Position numbers and translations under genes: made by a program | The notes under the pieces: model-generated | What the model was told of the DNA's origin: nothing | What the model saw: the letters and a program-made list of their open reading frames with translations, nothing else | Database searches by the model: none | Part shown: piece after piece, positions 21,620-30,667 of the stretch | Layout: every line of letters begins with the position of its first letter | How positions within the stretch are numbered: position 1 is the stretch's first letter | From: Limanda limanda | Taxonomy: Eukaryota; Chordata; Actinopteri; Pleuronectiformes; Pleuronectidae | Length of the DNA: 64,000 bases | Reading direction: 5' to 3' | Assembly (NCBI RefSeq): GCF_963576545.1 | Contig: NC_083645.1 | Span: 2,628,001 to 2,692,000, forward strand

Positions 21620-22729
21620 CAGCCGTGGCCAAAAGTTTTGAGAACACAAGTATTGGTTTTCACAAAGTGTATTGCTTCAGTGTTTTCAAATCTTTTTATC
21701 AGATGTTACTATGGTATACTGAAGTATAATTACCAGCATTTCATAAGTGTCAAAAGATTTTATTGACAATTACATTAATTTTATGCAAAGAGTCAATATT
21801 TGCAGTGTTGACCCTTCTTTTTCAAGACCTCTGCAATTCACCCTGGTATGCTGTCAATTAACTTCTGGGCCACATCCTGATAGATGGCAGCTCATTCTTG
21901 CATAATCAATGTTTGAACTTTGTCAGAATATGTGGGTTATTGTTTGTCCACCCGCCTCTTGAGGATTGACCACAAATTCTCAATGGGATTAAGGTCTGGG
22001 GAGTTTCCTAGCCATGGACCCAACATTTCGATGTTTTGGTACAATTCTTTATACATGGCTGTGTTTTTTGGCAAAATTGTTAGTGAGCCCACTCCCTTGG
22101 TTGAGAAGCAACCCCACACATGAATGGTCTCAGGATGCTTTACTGTTGGCACGACACAGGACTGATGGTAGCGCTCACCTTTTCTTCTCCAGACAAGCTT
22201 TTTTCCAGATGCCCCAAACAATCGGTAAGGGGATTCATCAGAGAAAAGGACTTTACCGATAAATGGTAGATTCAGGTGCAATCTTACTGGAAGCAATATC
22301 ATGGCCTCTGAAGCCCTTTTTGATGACTGCACGTGTTTCCTTGCAGGTAACCATGGTTAACAGAGGAAGAACAATGATTTCAAGCACCACCCTCCTTCTA
22401 AAGCTTCCAGTCTGCTATTCTGTCTAAATCAGCATGACAGAGTGATCTCCAGACTTGTCCCCGTCAACACTCTCACCCGTGTTAACAATAGAATAGCTGA
22501 CATGATGTCAGCTGGTCCTTCTGTGGCAGGGCTGAAATGCAGTGGAAATGGTTTTTTGGGGATTAAGTTCATTTTGGTGGCAAAGAGGGACTTTGCAATT
22601 AATTGCAATTCATCTGATCACTCTTCATATTATTCTTGAGTATATGCAAATTGCCATCATTAAATTTGAGGCAGCAGACTTTGTGAAAATGTATATTTGT
22701 GTCATTCTCAAAACTATTGGCCACGGCTG
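21620..22729 (-). mobile_element. Tc1-like DNA transposon, internally deleted, inserted into the LINE
   Basis: The ends are inverted copies: CAGCCGTGGCCAAAAGTTTTG at the left and its near-complement, ending CCACGGCTG, at the right. Each is flanked by TA (21618-21619 and 22730-22731), the Tc1/mariner target duplication. At 1110 bp it is shorter than a usual 1.3-1.6 kb Tc1 copy. The transposase remnant lies on the minus strand. Removing the element rejoins the LINE reading, which confirms the borders. Confidence 0.88.
21937..22332 (-). pseudogene. Tc1 transposase fragment
   Basis: This 131-residue minus-strand frame carries Tc1-family landmarks: FSDES, then HVWGCFS, then SPDLNPIENLW, which holds the catalytic glutamate. 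The N-terminal paired-like DNA-binding domain is missing. The segment between GSLTILPKN and the SPDLNP block is shortened, so the second catalytic aspartate (normally in a QQDN-like motif) is gone. It cannot be an active transposase. Confidence 0.85.
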
Positions 22730-22968
22730 TACAACAACAGGTGTAAATAATGTACATACTCACCATTTTGCATTATATACACCTTTTCAGATAGTTCTTT
22801 TAGTTCTTCTTAATTACTAAAATTAATGGAAAAATTAACGTTGCTGAAATAAAGAGGCCATGGTCGGTTAAAACATATTTACTTTATAAATATGCACCGC
22901 ATTGACCTATTAAAACATGATTTACAACATATAACAATAAGGAACAATATATGCACATAAACATATAT
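22381..22968 (+). repeat. Left arm of a ~0.93-kb inverted repeat, outer part
   Basis: This segment is the reverse complement of the outer half of 27933-28864. It includes the right end of the Tc1-like element (to 22729), the LINE tail (from 22732) and unique sequence up to the Gypsy insertion. The homology begins at CAAGCACCACCCTCC; sequences outside this point differ between the arms. Confidence 0.9.
22732..22860 (+). pseudogene. LINE remnant, 3' piece after the Tc1 insertion
   Basis: Continues the LINE fragment of 21320-21617 once the Tc1-like element and one TA are removed. The right limit is approximate. Confidence 0.55.
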
Positions 22969-23137
22969 TGTGGCGTGCACTCATGGGTGTGTCCTCTCAC
23001 CCAGTGGGTCGATGGGAAATGTAAAGTCTGTAGCTATATATACTTCCCGTATGGGGAACATGTGCCTGTTCTTCCTGACTACTGAATAAACAACAGTAAG
23101 CAGTACCTGCGTCTCTGCCTTTCCTTGTCCTGCCACA
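22969..23137 (+). repeat. Gypsy 5' LTR
   Basis: 169 bp, TGTGGCGTGC...CTGCCACA. It carries a TATATATA promoter motif at about 23034-23041 and AATAAA at 23085-23090. It is identical by reading to 27107-27275. Confidence 0.95.
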
Positions 23138-23138
23138 T

Positions 23139-23149
23139 TGGTGACCCCG
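23139..23149 (+). other. Gypsy primer-binding site, tRNA-Trp-like
   Basis: TGGTGACCCCG lies one base after the LTR and matches the 3' end of animal tRNA-Trp for 11 bases. The bases after it diverge into a T-run. A tRNA-Trp primer is characteristic of the CsRn1-type Gypsy lineage. Confidence 0.7.
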
Positions 23150-23159
23150 TTTTTTGAAC

Positions 23160-26100
23160 ATGTTCGAGGTGAAGGAGGATAGTGTCCCTTCCTCATCGGG
23201 GGAAGACGTTTTTTCTTCCCCGGCTCCCGTGGACCGTGTCTCCACGACGACCATGGCGCAGCAGCTTCCAGGATCGAACACCTCCGCGGAGCACGTTAAG
23301 CTCCCGGAGTTTTGGCAGAACGACCCCGCGCCGTGGTTTCAGCACATCGAGGCTCTCTTCCATCTGCGAGGAGTAACGGCAGACGACTCCAGGTATTTTT
23401 TGGTGGTCGCGGCTTTGGACCAGCAATCCACCCGGCGCGTGATGCAGCTCCTGCGGGCCCCGCCGCTGCGAGGAAAGTACGCCGCCATCAGGCAGCTTCT
23501 CCTCCGACGCTACAGCTTGTCAGCCGCGGAGAGAGCGGACAAGCTACTGTCGCTTCCCGGTTTGGGTGATGGTTCGGCAGTGGACCGGATGGATGAGATG
23601 CTGTCGTTGCTGGGCTCCGAGGATGAGGGTTTCCTGTTCCCGCACATCTTTCTGCGCCAGCTCCCGCTGCAGGTGCGCGCAGCCCTCGCCAACTCTTCTT
23701 GCTTGGCGGCCGGCGACTTCCGTGGATTAGCTGAGGAGGCGGACAGGATCCTGCTGTCTTCGAGGAACGTCTCCGTGCAGAGTGTGGCCGTGGAGTCTTC
23801 GCAGTCGACGTTGGAGAACGAGGTTCCGGCAGTGACGGCTGCAGACTCCACCCGCACACAGCGCGGCCAGCTGTGTTTCTTCCATCAGAGCTTCGGCACC
23901 GGGAAACGGAAGAGCCGGCGCTCGGTAGCAGCCATGGGCGCTGGTGATCAAGAGGAGCTGCTGTTCGTTCATGACTCCATATCAGGTAATCAGTTCCTGG
24001 TGGACTCCGGCTCGCAGAAGAGCCTTCTCCCTCCTGCAGCTACGGACCTCTCGGCCCGTGACAGTGGTCCGCGTCTGACAGCGGCTAACGGCTCAGCTAT
24101 AGAGACGTTTGGTACCAAGTCTGTAACTGTGTGTTTCAATGGACGCAAATTTCTGTGTGATTTTGTTGTAGCCTCCATTACGGTTCCTATTATCGGAGCA
24201 GATTTTCTGTGCACTAATGGGTTGTTAGTGGATGTAACTAATCGCAGGCTCATTGATGCTGTGTCTTTTGCGTCTTTTCTGTGTCAGTCAGGGGGACCCG
24301 GGCCGTTAACACACGCTAATTTTGCGGCGTCAAAGGATGTCTTCCAGCGCTTACTGGCGGAATTTCCTTCGCTGACAACGCCCGCATTTTCTGCCGCGGT
24401 TACTAAACACGGCGTGGAACATTTCATTCCCACTGCGGGTACGCCTGTTTTCGCACGTTCGCGTCGCCTCGACACCGTGAAGTTAGCCACCGCGAAGGAG
24501 GAGTTTGCTACCATGGAGCGTTTGGGGATCGTTAGGCGGTCCAACAGCCCGTGGGCTTCACCGCTCCACATGGTGCCCAAGGCGGACGGTTCTTGGCGGC
24601 CGTGCGGCGACTTCCGCCGTTTAAATAACATTACGGCCCATGACCGTTACCCAATTCCGCATGTTCAGGATTTTTCGATTCGTCTGGCGGGCATGACAAT
24701 TTTTTCTAAAATCGATTTGGTGCGAGGTTATCATCAGGTGCCTGTGCGGGCAGAGGACGTGCCCAAGACTGCTGTCATTACACCGTTTGGGCTTTTCAAG
24801 TTCCTGCGAATGCCGTTCGGCCTTAAAGGCGCAGCGCAGACGTTTCAGCGATTGATGGACTCGGTGCTACGTGACCTCACGTTTAATTTCGTCTATTTGG
24901 ACGACATCTTGGTGGCCAGCCCGTCGGCTGATGAACATTTGTCGCACCTTAGGCAGGTTTTCCAGCGCCTTGATGGGCATGGTCTCATTGTCAACACAGC
25001 CAAGTGCCAGTTTGGGCTGTCTGTCATAGACTTTTTGGGCCATCGCATTTCGTCGCAGGGTGCGGTTCCTTTGCCCTCGAAGGTGCATGCAGTTGCGGAT
25101 TTTCCCCGTCCGGTCTCGGTCAGGTCGCTACAGGAGTTTTTGGGCATGGTAAACTTTTACAATCGTTTCTTGCCTCGTGCGGCCCAACTCCTGCAACCAT
25201 TGTATGGTGCTTTGAAGCTTAAGAAAGCCAAGGACCAGGTTGATTGGACCCCTGTGAGGATTCAGGTTTTTGAGGGGGCTAAGGCTGCCCTGGCTAACAC
25301 GGCGCTTCTGGCGCACCCCGCGTCTCGGGCGCCCATCGCCCTCACGACCGATGCTTCAGATGTGGCTGTTGGTGCAGTTGTTGAACAGCGTGTTGCGGGT
25401 GCGTGGCAGCCCCTTGCATTTTTTAGCCGCGGTTTGCGAGACAGTGAGCGAAAATACAGTGTGTTTGACCGGGAACTGTTAGCGTTGTACCTGGCTACGC
25501 GTCATTTCCGTTTCCTGCTGGAAGGCCGCCCTTTCACAGCCTATGTTGACCACAAACCATTGACGTTTGCTATGGCAAAGGTGACAGAGCCATGGTCTGC
25601 TCGCCAGCAGCGCCATCTAGCGGTGATCTCCGAATTCACAACGGACATCCAACATGTGGCGGGTAAAGCGAACCCGGTTGCAGACTGCCTGTCGCGGGTG
25701 CTGGTGTGCCCTGTGCATGTTGGGGTTGATTTTTCCGCACTGGCTGCCGATCAACCTGGGGACCCGGGTATCGTTGCACTGAGAGCTGCGAGTACCGGTC
25801 TGGAGCTGGAGGAGGCAGTTGTGCAAGATGGTGGGCCTGCCCTCCTTTGCGACGTCTCCACGGGCCGCCCCCGCCCGGTGGTGCCGGTTGCTTGGCGCCG
25901 TCGGGTCTTTGATATGGTGCACTCTCTTTCTCATCCGGGTGTCCGGGCGTCGGTGAAGTTGGTGTCTTCGAAGTTTGTGTGGCCTGGCCTTCGCAAAGAG
26001 GTCAAGGAGTGGGCGGCCACATGTGTGGCGTGTCAGCGAGCTAAAGTTCACCAGCACACTAGGGCGCCCCTCGAGCCATTTTTGATTCCAGCCAGGCGTT

Positions 26101-27056
26101 TTGATCATGTGCATATCGACCTTGTGGGGCCTCTTCCCCCTTCCCAGGGTTTTACACATCTCCTTACCATGGTAGATCGGACCACTAGGTGGCCAGAGGC
26201 GGTTCCTCTGTCTTCCACGACATCTGCGGACGTGGCACGCGCTTTTCTTTCAGCTTGGGTCTCACGTTTTGGTGCACCGTCTGATATCACCTCTGACAGA
26301 GGCCCGCAGTTCATTTCGGAGCTCTGGTCAGCGCTAGCAAGGTCTTTGGGCACACAGGTTCACCGTACCACTGCCTACCACCCCCAGGCTAACGGTTTGT
26401 GTGAACGTTTTCACCGGTCGCTTAAGGCGTCATTGCGGGCTGCGCTCTCAGATGCAAACTGGTTGGATCGGTTGCCGTGGGTGATGCTCGGGTTGCGCTC
26501 GGCTCTTAAGGCTGACCTGGATGCCTCGCCTGCAGAGTTGGTGCTCGGTCAGCCGCTCCGCATCCCAGGGGAGTTTCTGCCTCACAGCTCGGCCCCCTTT
26601 CCGCGTCCTGCGTCACAGTCCGCTTGTGCACCGGTGCCCGTGCATCATTTTTCTCCTCGGTCTTTCGTGCCAACGGATCTCGCGACCGCTCGGTTTGTTT
26701 TCGTGCGTCACGATGCTCACCGGTTTCCCCTCCAGCCCCCGTATGACGGCCCGTTTAGGGTGTTAGAGGCGGGTTCTAAAAGTTTCATTCTGGACATGGG
26801 CGGGCGCAGGGAGCGTGTTTCGTTAGACAGACTTAAGCCAGCTCATCTGTTGGCCGGCGAAGAGGTGCTACCGGCCCGGGTTCCCCGTCGTGGTCGCCCC
26901 CCTTCTAAGGCCCATGTGTTGTTTTCTCCAGTTGTGCCTCCTGATCCTGTGTCTGTTGTAAATGATGTCCCTTCTGCTTGTTTCACCCCTGCGTTTGCGG
27001 ACGGGGATCGGCGTAGCCGTTATGGTCGCCTCGTTAAACCCCCTGAGAGGTACTGA
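23160..27056 (+). CDS. gag-pol: Gypsy gag-pol polyprotein (Gag, protease, RT, RNase H, integrase)
   Basis: One uninterrupted 1298-codon frame from the ATG at 23160 (23 bases after the LTR) to TGA. Gag opens with a [18 protein letters not shown] capsid signature seen in CsRn1/mag-like elements. No CCHC knuckle follows. C239-x2-H242 is present where the lineage usually has a CHCC motif, but the two later cysteines are missing. Protease has DSG from D282. RT has YLDD at 579-582. RNase H is recognisable by the [13 protein letters not shown] block. Integrase has an HX3H...CX2C zinc region and D987, D1046, E1082 (DD35E), then a GPF-type module. There is no chromodomain. Making Gag and Pol in one frame leaves the Gag:Pol ratio to processing or degradation. 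It is intact and probably recently active. Confidence 0.95.
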   Translation: MFEVKEDSVPSSSGEDVFSSPAPVDRVSTTTMAQQLPGSNTSAEHVKLPEFWQNDPAPWFQHIEALFHLRGVTADDSRYFLVVAALDQQSTRRVMQLLRAPPLRGKYAAIRQLLLRRYSLSAAERADKLLSLPGLGDGSAVDRMDEMLSLLGSEDEGFLFPHIFLRQLPLQVRAALANSSCLAAGDFRGLAEEADRILLSSRNVSVQSVAVESSQSTLENEVPAVTAADSTRTQRGQLCFFHQSFGTGKRKSRRSVAAMGAGDQEELLFVHDSISGNQFLVDSGSQKSLLPPAATDLSARDSGPRLTAANGSAIETFGTKSVTVCFNGRKFLCDFVVASITVPIIGADFLCTNGLLVDVTNRRLIDAVSFASFLCQSGGPGPLTHANFAASKDVFQRLLAEFPSLTTPAFSAAVTKHGVEHFIPTAGTPVFARSRRLDTVKLATAKEEFATMERLGIVRRSNSPWASPLHMVPKADGSWRPCGDFRRLNNITAHDRYPIPHVQDFSIRLAGMTIFSKIDLVRGYHQVPVRAEDVPKTAVITPFGLFKFLRMPFGLKGAAQTFQRLMDSVLRDLTFNFVYLDDILVASPSADEHLSHLRQVFQRLDGHGLIVNTAKCQFGLSVIDFLGHRISSQGAVPLPSKVHAVADFPRPVSVRSLQEFLGMVNFYNRFLPRAAQLLQPLYGALKLKKAKDQVDWTPVRIQVFEGAKAALANTALLAHPASRAPIALTTDASDVAVGAVVEQRVAGAWQPLAFFSRGLRDSERKYSVFDRELLALYLATRHFRFLLEGRPFTAYVDHKPLTFAMAKVTEPWSARQQRHLAVISEFTTDIQHVAGKANPVADCLSRVLVCPVHVGVDFSALAADQPGDPGIVALRAASTGLELEEAVVQDGGPALLCDVSTGRPRPVVPVAWRRRVFDMVHSLSHPGVRASVKLVSSKFVWPGLRKEVKEWAATCVACQRAKVHQHTRAPLEPFLIPARRFDHVHIDLVGPLPPSQGFTHLLTMVDRTTRWPEAVPLSSTTSADVARAFLSAWVSRFGAPSDITSDRGPQFISELWSALARSLGTQVHRTTAYHPQANGLCERFHRSLKASLRAALSDANWLDRLPWVMLGLRSALKADLDASPAELVLGQPLRIPGEFLPHSSAPFPRPASQSACAPVPVHHFSPRSFVPTDLATARFVFVRHDAHRFPLQPPYDGPFRVLEAGSKSFILDMGGRRERVSLDRLKPAHLLAGEEVLPARVPRRGRPPSKAHVLFSPVVPPDPVSVVNDVPSACFTPAFADGDRRSRYGRLVKPPERY

Positions 27057-27092
27057 CTTTTGTCCCATTTTGTATTTTTCCCTCTGGGTGTT

Positions 27093-27103
27093 CGGGGGGG
27101 GGG
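27093..27103 (+). other. Gypsy polypurine (G-run) tract
   Basis: A run of G bases directly upstream of the 3' LTR (which begins at 27107). It is in the right place to prime plus-strand synthesis. Confidence 0.6.
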
Positions 27104-27106
27104 CTG

Positions 27107-27275
27107 TGTGGCGTGCACTCATGGGTGTGTCCTCTCACCCAGTGGGTCGATGGGAAATGTAAAGTCTGTAGCTATATATACTTCCCGTATGGGGAACATG
27201 TGCCTGTTCTTCCTGACTACTGAATAAACAACAGTAAGCAGTACCTGCGTCTCTGCCTTTCCTTGTCCTGCCACA
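27107..27275 (+). repeat. Gypsy 3' LTR
   Basis: 169 bp, identical by reading to 22969-23137. Confidence 0.95.
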
Positions 27276-27629
27276 ATATGTGTATTTTTGGATCCATATG
27301 CTCCATCCTTAGGCAATATTACCCAGTTGTCATCATTTTCTGTGAAAAGATGAGTGAGGTTAGCTTTCTGTACAATTCATCTTGCAAAATATAATTAAAT
27401 GTACTAAATTAAGAAACAATGTGATCCAATATCAAGTAACGCTCCTGCAAATATTTCGCAATAAAACCCAGTTTTTAAACAAAAAAATGGATTTGGTCAT
27501 AAGAAACGCTGAGTACTTTTATTTTGAAACGTCCACAGAAAGTGTTGTTTGTGACAGAAATTAAACAGATAAACATTAAAACTCAGGGGAAAGATCATTT
27601 TCTCTGTTTATTCTGCAGTGAAACACAAT
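27276..27629 (+). repeat. Left arm of the inverted repeat, inner part
   Basis: Continues the left arm after the Gypsy insertion. It is the reverse complement of 27933-28285, with few or no differences visible. Confidence 0.9.
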
Positions 27630-27709
27630 TGTGACAGAAATTAAACAGATAAACATTAAAACTCAGGGGAAAGATCATTTTCTCTGTTTATTCTGCAGTG
27701 AAACACAAT
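27550..27709. repeat. Perfect 80-bp tandem duplication
   Basis: 27550-27629 and 27630-27709 are the same 80 bases, starting TGTGACAGAAATTAAAC and ending GTGAAACACAAT. The opposite arm has only one copy (27933-28012), so the duplication is local and younger than the inverted repeat. Confidence 0.95.
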
Positions 27710-27932
27710 GAAAACGATTAAAATATTATATATATATTATATATATATATATATATATATTAAAATATGCGATTAAATACGATTAATTGCGATTAAATAT
27801 TTTAATCGTTTGACAGCACTATTAATTATACATCCTGTCTGTCAAATAATCAAAGCCCTAGAACAATTGAAACACTAGATGCTTTTACTTAGAAACGGGT
27901 TCGGGAAGTGTCTGACATATGTACAGACAAAC
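27710..27932. repeat. Spacer of the inverted repeat with (AT)n and GCGATTAA motifs
   Basis: 223 bp at the palindrome centre. It contains an AT run at about 27726-27760, then repeated CGATTAA/TTAATCG motifs in both orientations and TTTGACAGCAC, which resembles the termini of some fish DNA transposons. No coding sequence is present. Confidence 0.7.
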
Positions 27933-28864
27933 ATTGTGTTTCACTGCAGAATAAACAGAGAAAATGATCTTTCCCCTGAGTTTTAATGTTTATCTGTTTA
28001 ATTTCTGTCACAAACAACACTTTCTGTGGACGTTTCAAAATAAAAGTACTCAGCGTTTCTTATGACCAAATCCATTTTTTTGTTTAAAAACTGGGTTTTA
28101 TTGCGAAATATTTGCAGGAGCGTTACTTGATATTGGATCACATTGTTTCTTAGTACATTTAATTATATTTTGCAAGATGAATTGTACAGAAAGCTAACCT
28201 CACTCATCTTTTCACAGAAAATGATGACAACTGGGTAATATTGCCTAAGGATGGAGCATATGGATCCAAAAATACATATATATGTTTATGTGCATATATT
28301 GTTCCTTATTGTTATATGTTGTAAATCATGTTTTAATAGGTCAATGCGGTGCATATTTATAAAGTAAATATGTTTTAACCGACCATGGCCTCTTTATTTC
28401 AGCAACGTTAATTTTTCCATTAATTTTAGTAATTAAGAAGAACTAAAAGAACTATCTGAAAAGGTGTATATAATGCAAAATGGTGAGTATGTACATTATT
28501 TACACCTGTTGTTGTACAGCCGTGGCCAATAGTTTTGAGAATGACACAAATATACATTTTCACAAAGTCTGCTGCCTCAAATTTAATGATGGCAATTTGC
28601 ATATACTCAAGAATAATATGAAGAGTGATCAGATGAATTGCAATTAATTGCAAAGTCCCTCTTTGCCACCAAAATGAACTTAATCCCCAAAAAACCATTT
28701 CCACTGCATTTCAGCCCTGCCACAGAAGGACCAGCTGACATCATGTCAGCTATTCTATTGTTAACACGGGTGAGAGTGTTGACGGGGACAAGTCTGGAGA
28801 TCACTCTGTCATGCTGATTTAGACAGAATAGCAGACTGGAAGCTTTAGAAGGAGGGTGGTGCTT
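27933..28864 (-). repeat. Right arm of the inverted repeat (without Gypsy)
   Basis: 932 bp, the reverse complement of the left arm with the Gypsy element absent. Reading inward to outward it contains unique sequence, the LINE tail, and a Tc1 terminal piece from CAGCCGTGGCC at 28517 to the arm end at about 28864, where the Tc1 homology stops abruptly. The intact target site for Gypsy lies around 28272-28295. Confidence 0.92.
28517..28864 (+). mobile_element. Truncated copy of the Tc1-like element end
   Basis: Inverted copy of 22381-22729, starting at the Tc1 terminus with TA at 28515-28516 and cut off internally at the limit of the inverted duplication. It contains no transposase. Confidence 0.88.
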
Positions 28865-30240
28865 GTTCAAAAATATACCTCTATAAATTTGCTGTGAAGG
28901 TACGAACGTAGCCTCCGCACACGGCAGAGTATGCATAGTCGTGTGTAGGTCTAGTGTCTGTAGATAATGGTTGGGTGGATGCTTGAGGCCACAAACACAA
29001 CACAAAACCGGGTTTGTCAACAGTGGGAAACAGCATGGAAATCAGTTCATATGTTACTATGGTTACTTTTTAGATCTTTAACCTCAGTCTCTTGCAAACT
29101 TTCACATTTTGCCATAAATTAGCGTAAGTAAGCACATCCACCTGTTTCCTGTTTCCATCACTGCCAATCAGAGACAATACATAACCATGAATAATGCAGA
29201 GAGTTCCCTATCACACTGAAGACAAAAGACAGATGTTAGTGGATTTTTTTTTGCTGATGTGAAAAGCAGGTTTTGATGATTTTGGTTGAAAGGGTTCAAG
29301 AAGCTATTCCTGCAGTGTGGGAGGAGTGAAAGGAGAAAGAAAGTAAGAAACTAGAGACAGACAAACACACTTCTCCATCCACTTCTTTGTCTCTGCTCTC
29401 CTCTTACTCTCACCTCATTCCCTTTCTTCTCTTTCATTGCCAACAAATGTATCTGTGCAGGTGGGAAAGGGAGACTGATGACTTCCTTATCTCCACTTCA
29501 TACACCTAAATACACCAGACAAAAGTCCAATGGGAAAAAAAATCACCCAATTCATTCCTTTTAGTTATGATTTATTTGATCCATTTGACCCATGTGGTGA
29601 GTGTGGAGGAAAGGAACACTCTATGTATGGATTGTTCTGCCTCCCGGCTGAAAAAACACTCACAAACAAAAGCAAGCACACGGTCAGTGGTGCAGATCTG
29701 CAGAAACTGCCTTATATATATATGTGTTGTTGTTTTGATGTGTTTTTAAGGGAAGGTGACCTGATGGTGGGGTAATCTGTTGTGTGGCCCAAGGGTGGCC
29801 ACTGTTTCCATTAAGCTTCTGGTGAGAATTAAATCTCAAGACTCACTAATACATTTCACCAATAGGCATATTTATGTATGTGTTGGACGAAAACGGATGT
29901 GCACTTACATAACAATGTTTAATAGCTTTTCTGTGTGAAGAAAAGCAGTTGTGAAAATGGAGGAAAAAGTTTTTTTAAGTGGTACAAGTAAAAGTACTCA
30001 GATAAGATGGGTTGTAAAATGCGATGTGCTGTTCGCATGAATCTGGATTTCTGCTGAGGCACGCAGATGGTTCAGGCCCTTAATATCTATCATGGTTTGA
30101 ATGCCAAAGCTGAGCATGTTCATCCCTTTATGGCCACAATTTAACATCTTTTAATTGTTTCTTTCAGCACGGTCATACACCACAAAGCCAAAGTCGTCTC
30201 AAACTGGAGTCATGAACAGGATAGTTAGATCAGGTTAAGA
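28865..30240. other. Intergenic stretch, nothing recognised
   Basis: AT-rich DNA with a pyrimidine-rich stretch around 29370-29440. No gene or repeat that I can support. Confidence 0.5.
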
Positions 30241-30249
30241 CTTTTATCT

Positions 30250-30667
30250 CATATAAAGACCTGGAAAAACTCTGTCTCACCCTCATTTCTTCTCATCTTG
30301 GCAACTGTAGCTCACTTTACAATGGTTTTAATCCTGCCACTCCGATTCTAACACAATCCAAAACAGTATCACCCCTGTTTTAGCATCATTGCACTTGCTG
30401 CCTGTTTACTTTAGGTTTGATTTTTAAATTCTTTTAATCACATATAAAGCCAGGCATGGGCTGGCTCCTCTGAAAACCAAAGGCAACAGAGTATTTGACC
30501 TGAGGGCCCCTTCACTCTGGAAGAGGAGATTAGACCTGCAGAGACACATTCAAATATTTAAAAAATCGTTGTCATATCCTATTTGTGAGTTTTATATTTT
30601 TTGTTAAAAAGCACTTTGTAACAATTGAAAAGCGCTTAGTAAGAATTATTATTATTACTATTATCAT
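30250..30667 (+). pseudogene. L2-like LINE 3' remnant with (ATT)n tail
   Basis: The plus strand in broken frames reads SHLGNCSSLYNGFNPA, then a LPVYFRFDFKILLITYKA-like block, then APLHSGRGD, the order of the last ORF2 segments of fish L2 elements. It ends with GCACTTTGTAACA, AAGCGCTTAGTAAGAATTATTATTATTAC, a typical L2 3' end. There are multiple frameshifts and stops. Confidence 0.65.

Larger units (their letters stand above)
22969..27275 (+). mobile_element. Intact Ty3/Gypsy-type LTR retrotransposon
   Basis: This 4307-bp element has 169-bp LTRs that I read as identical, a primer site, a single gag-pol frame and a G-rich polypurine tract. The flanks share ATAT (22965-22968 and 27276-27279). 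The usual Gypsy duplication is 4-6 bp; AT-richness makes the exact size uncertain. The other inverted-repeat arm retains the unoccupied site near 28272-28295, which gives independent proof of both borders. The element is much more GC-rich than its surroundings. No env-like frame is present. Everything needed for transposition appears intact. Confidence 0.95.

Noticed and set aside
25617..26159. 180-residue frame antisense to Gypsy pol
   Set aside because: Shadow of GC-rich coding sequence.
27726..27760. Replication origin or matrix attachment in the AT-rich palindrome centre
   Set aside because: Only simple AT repeat is visible; no specific evidence.
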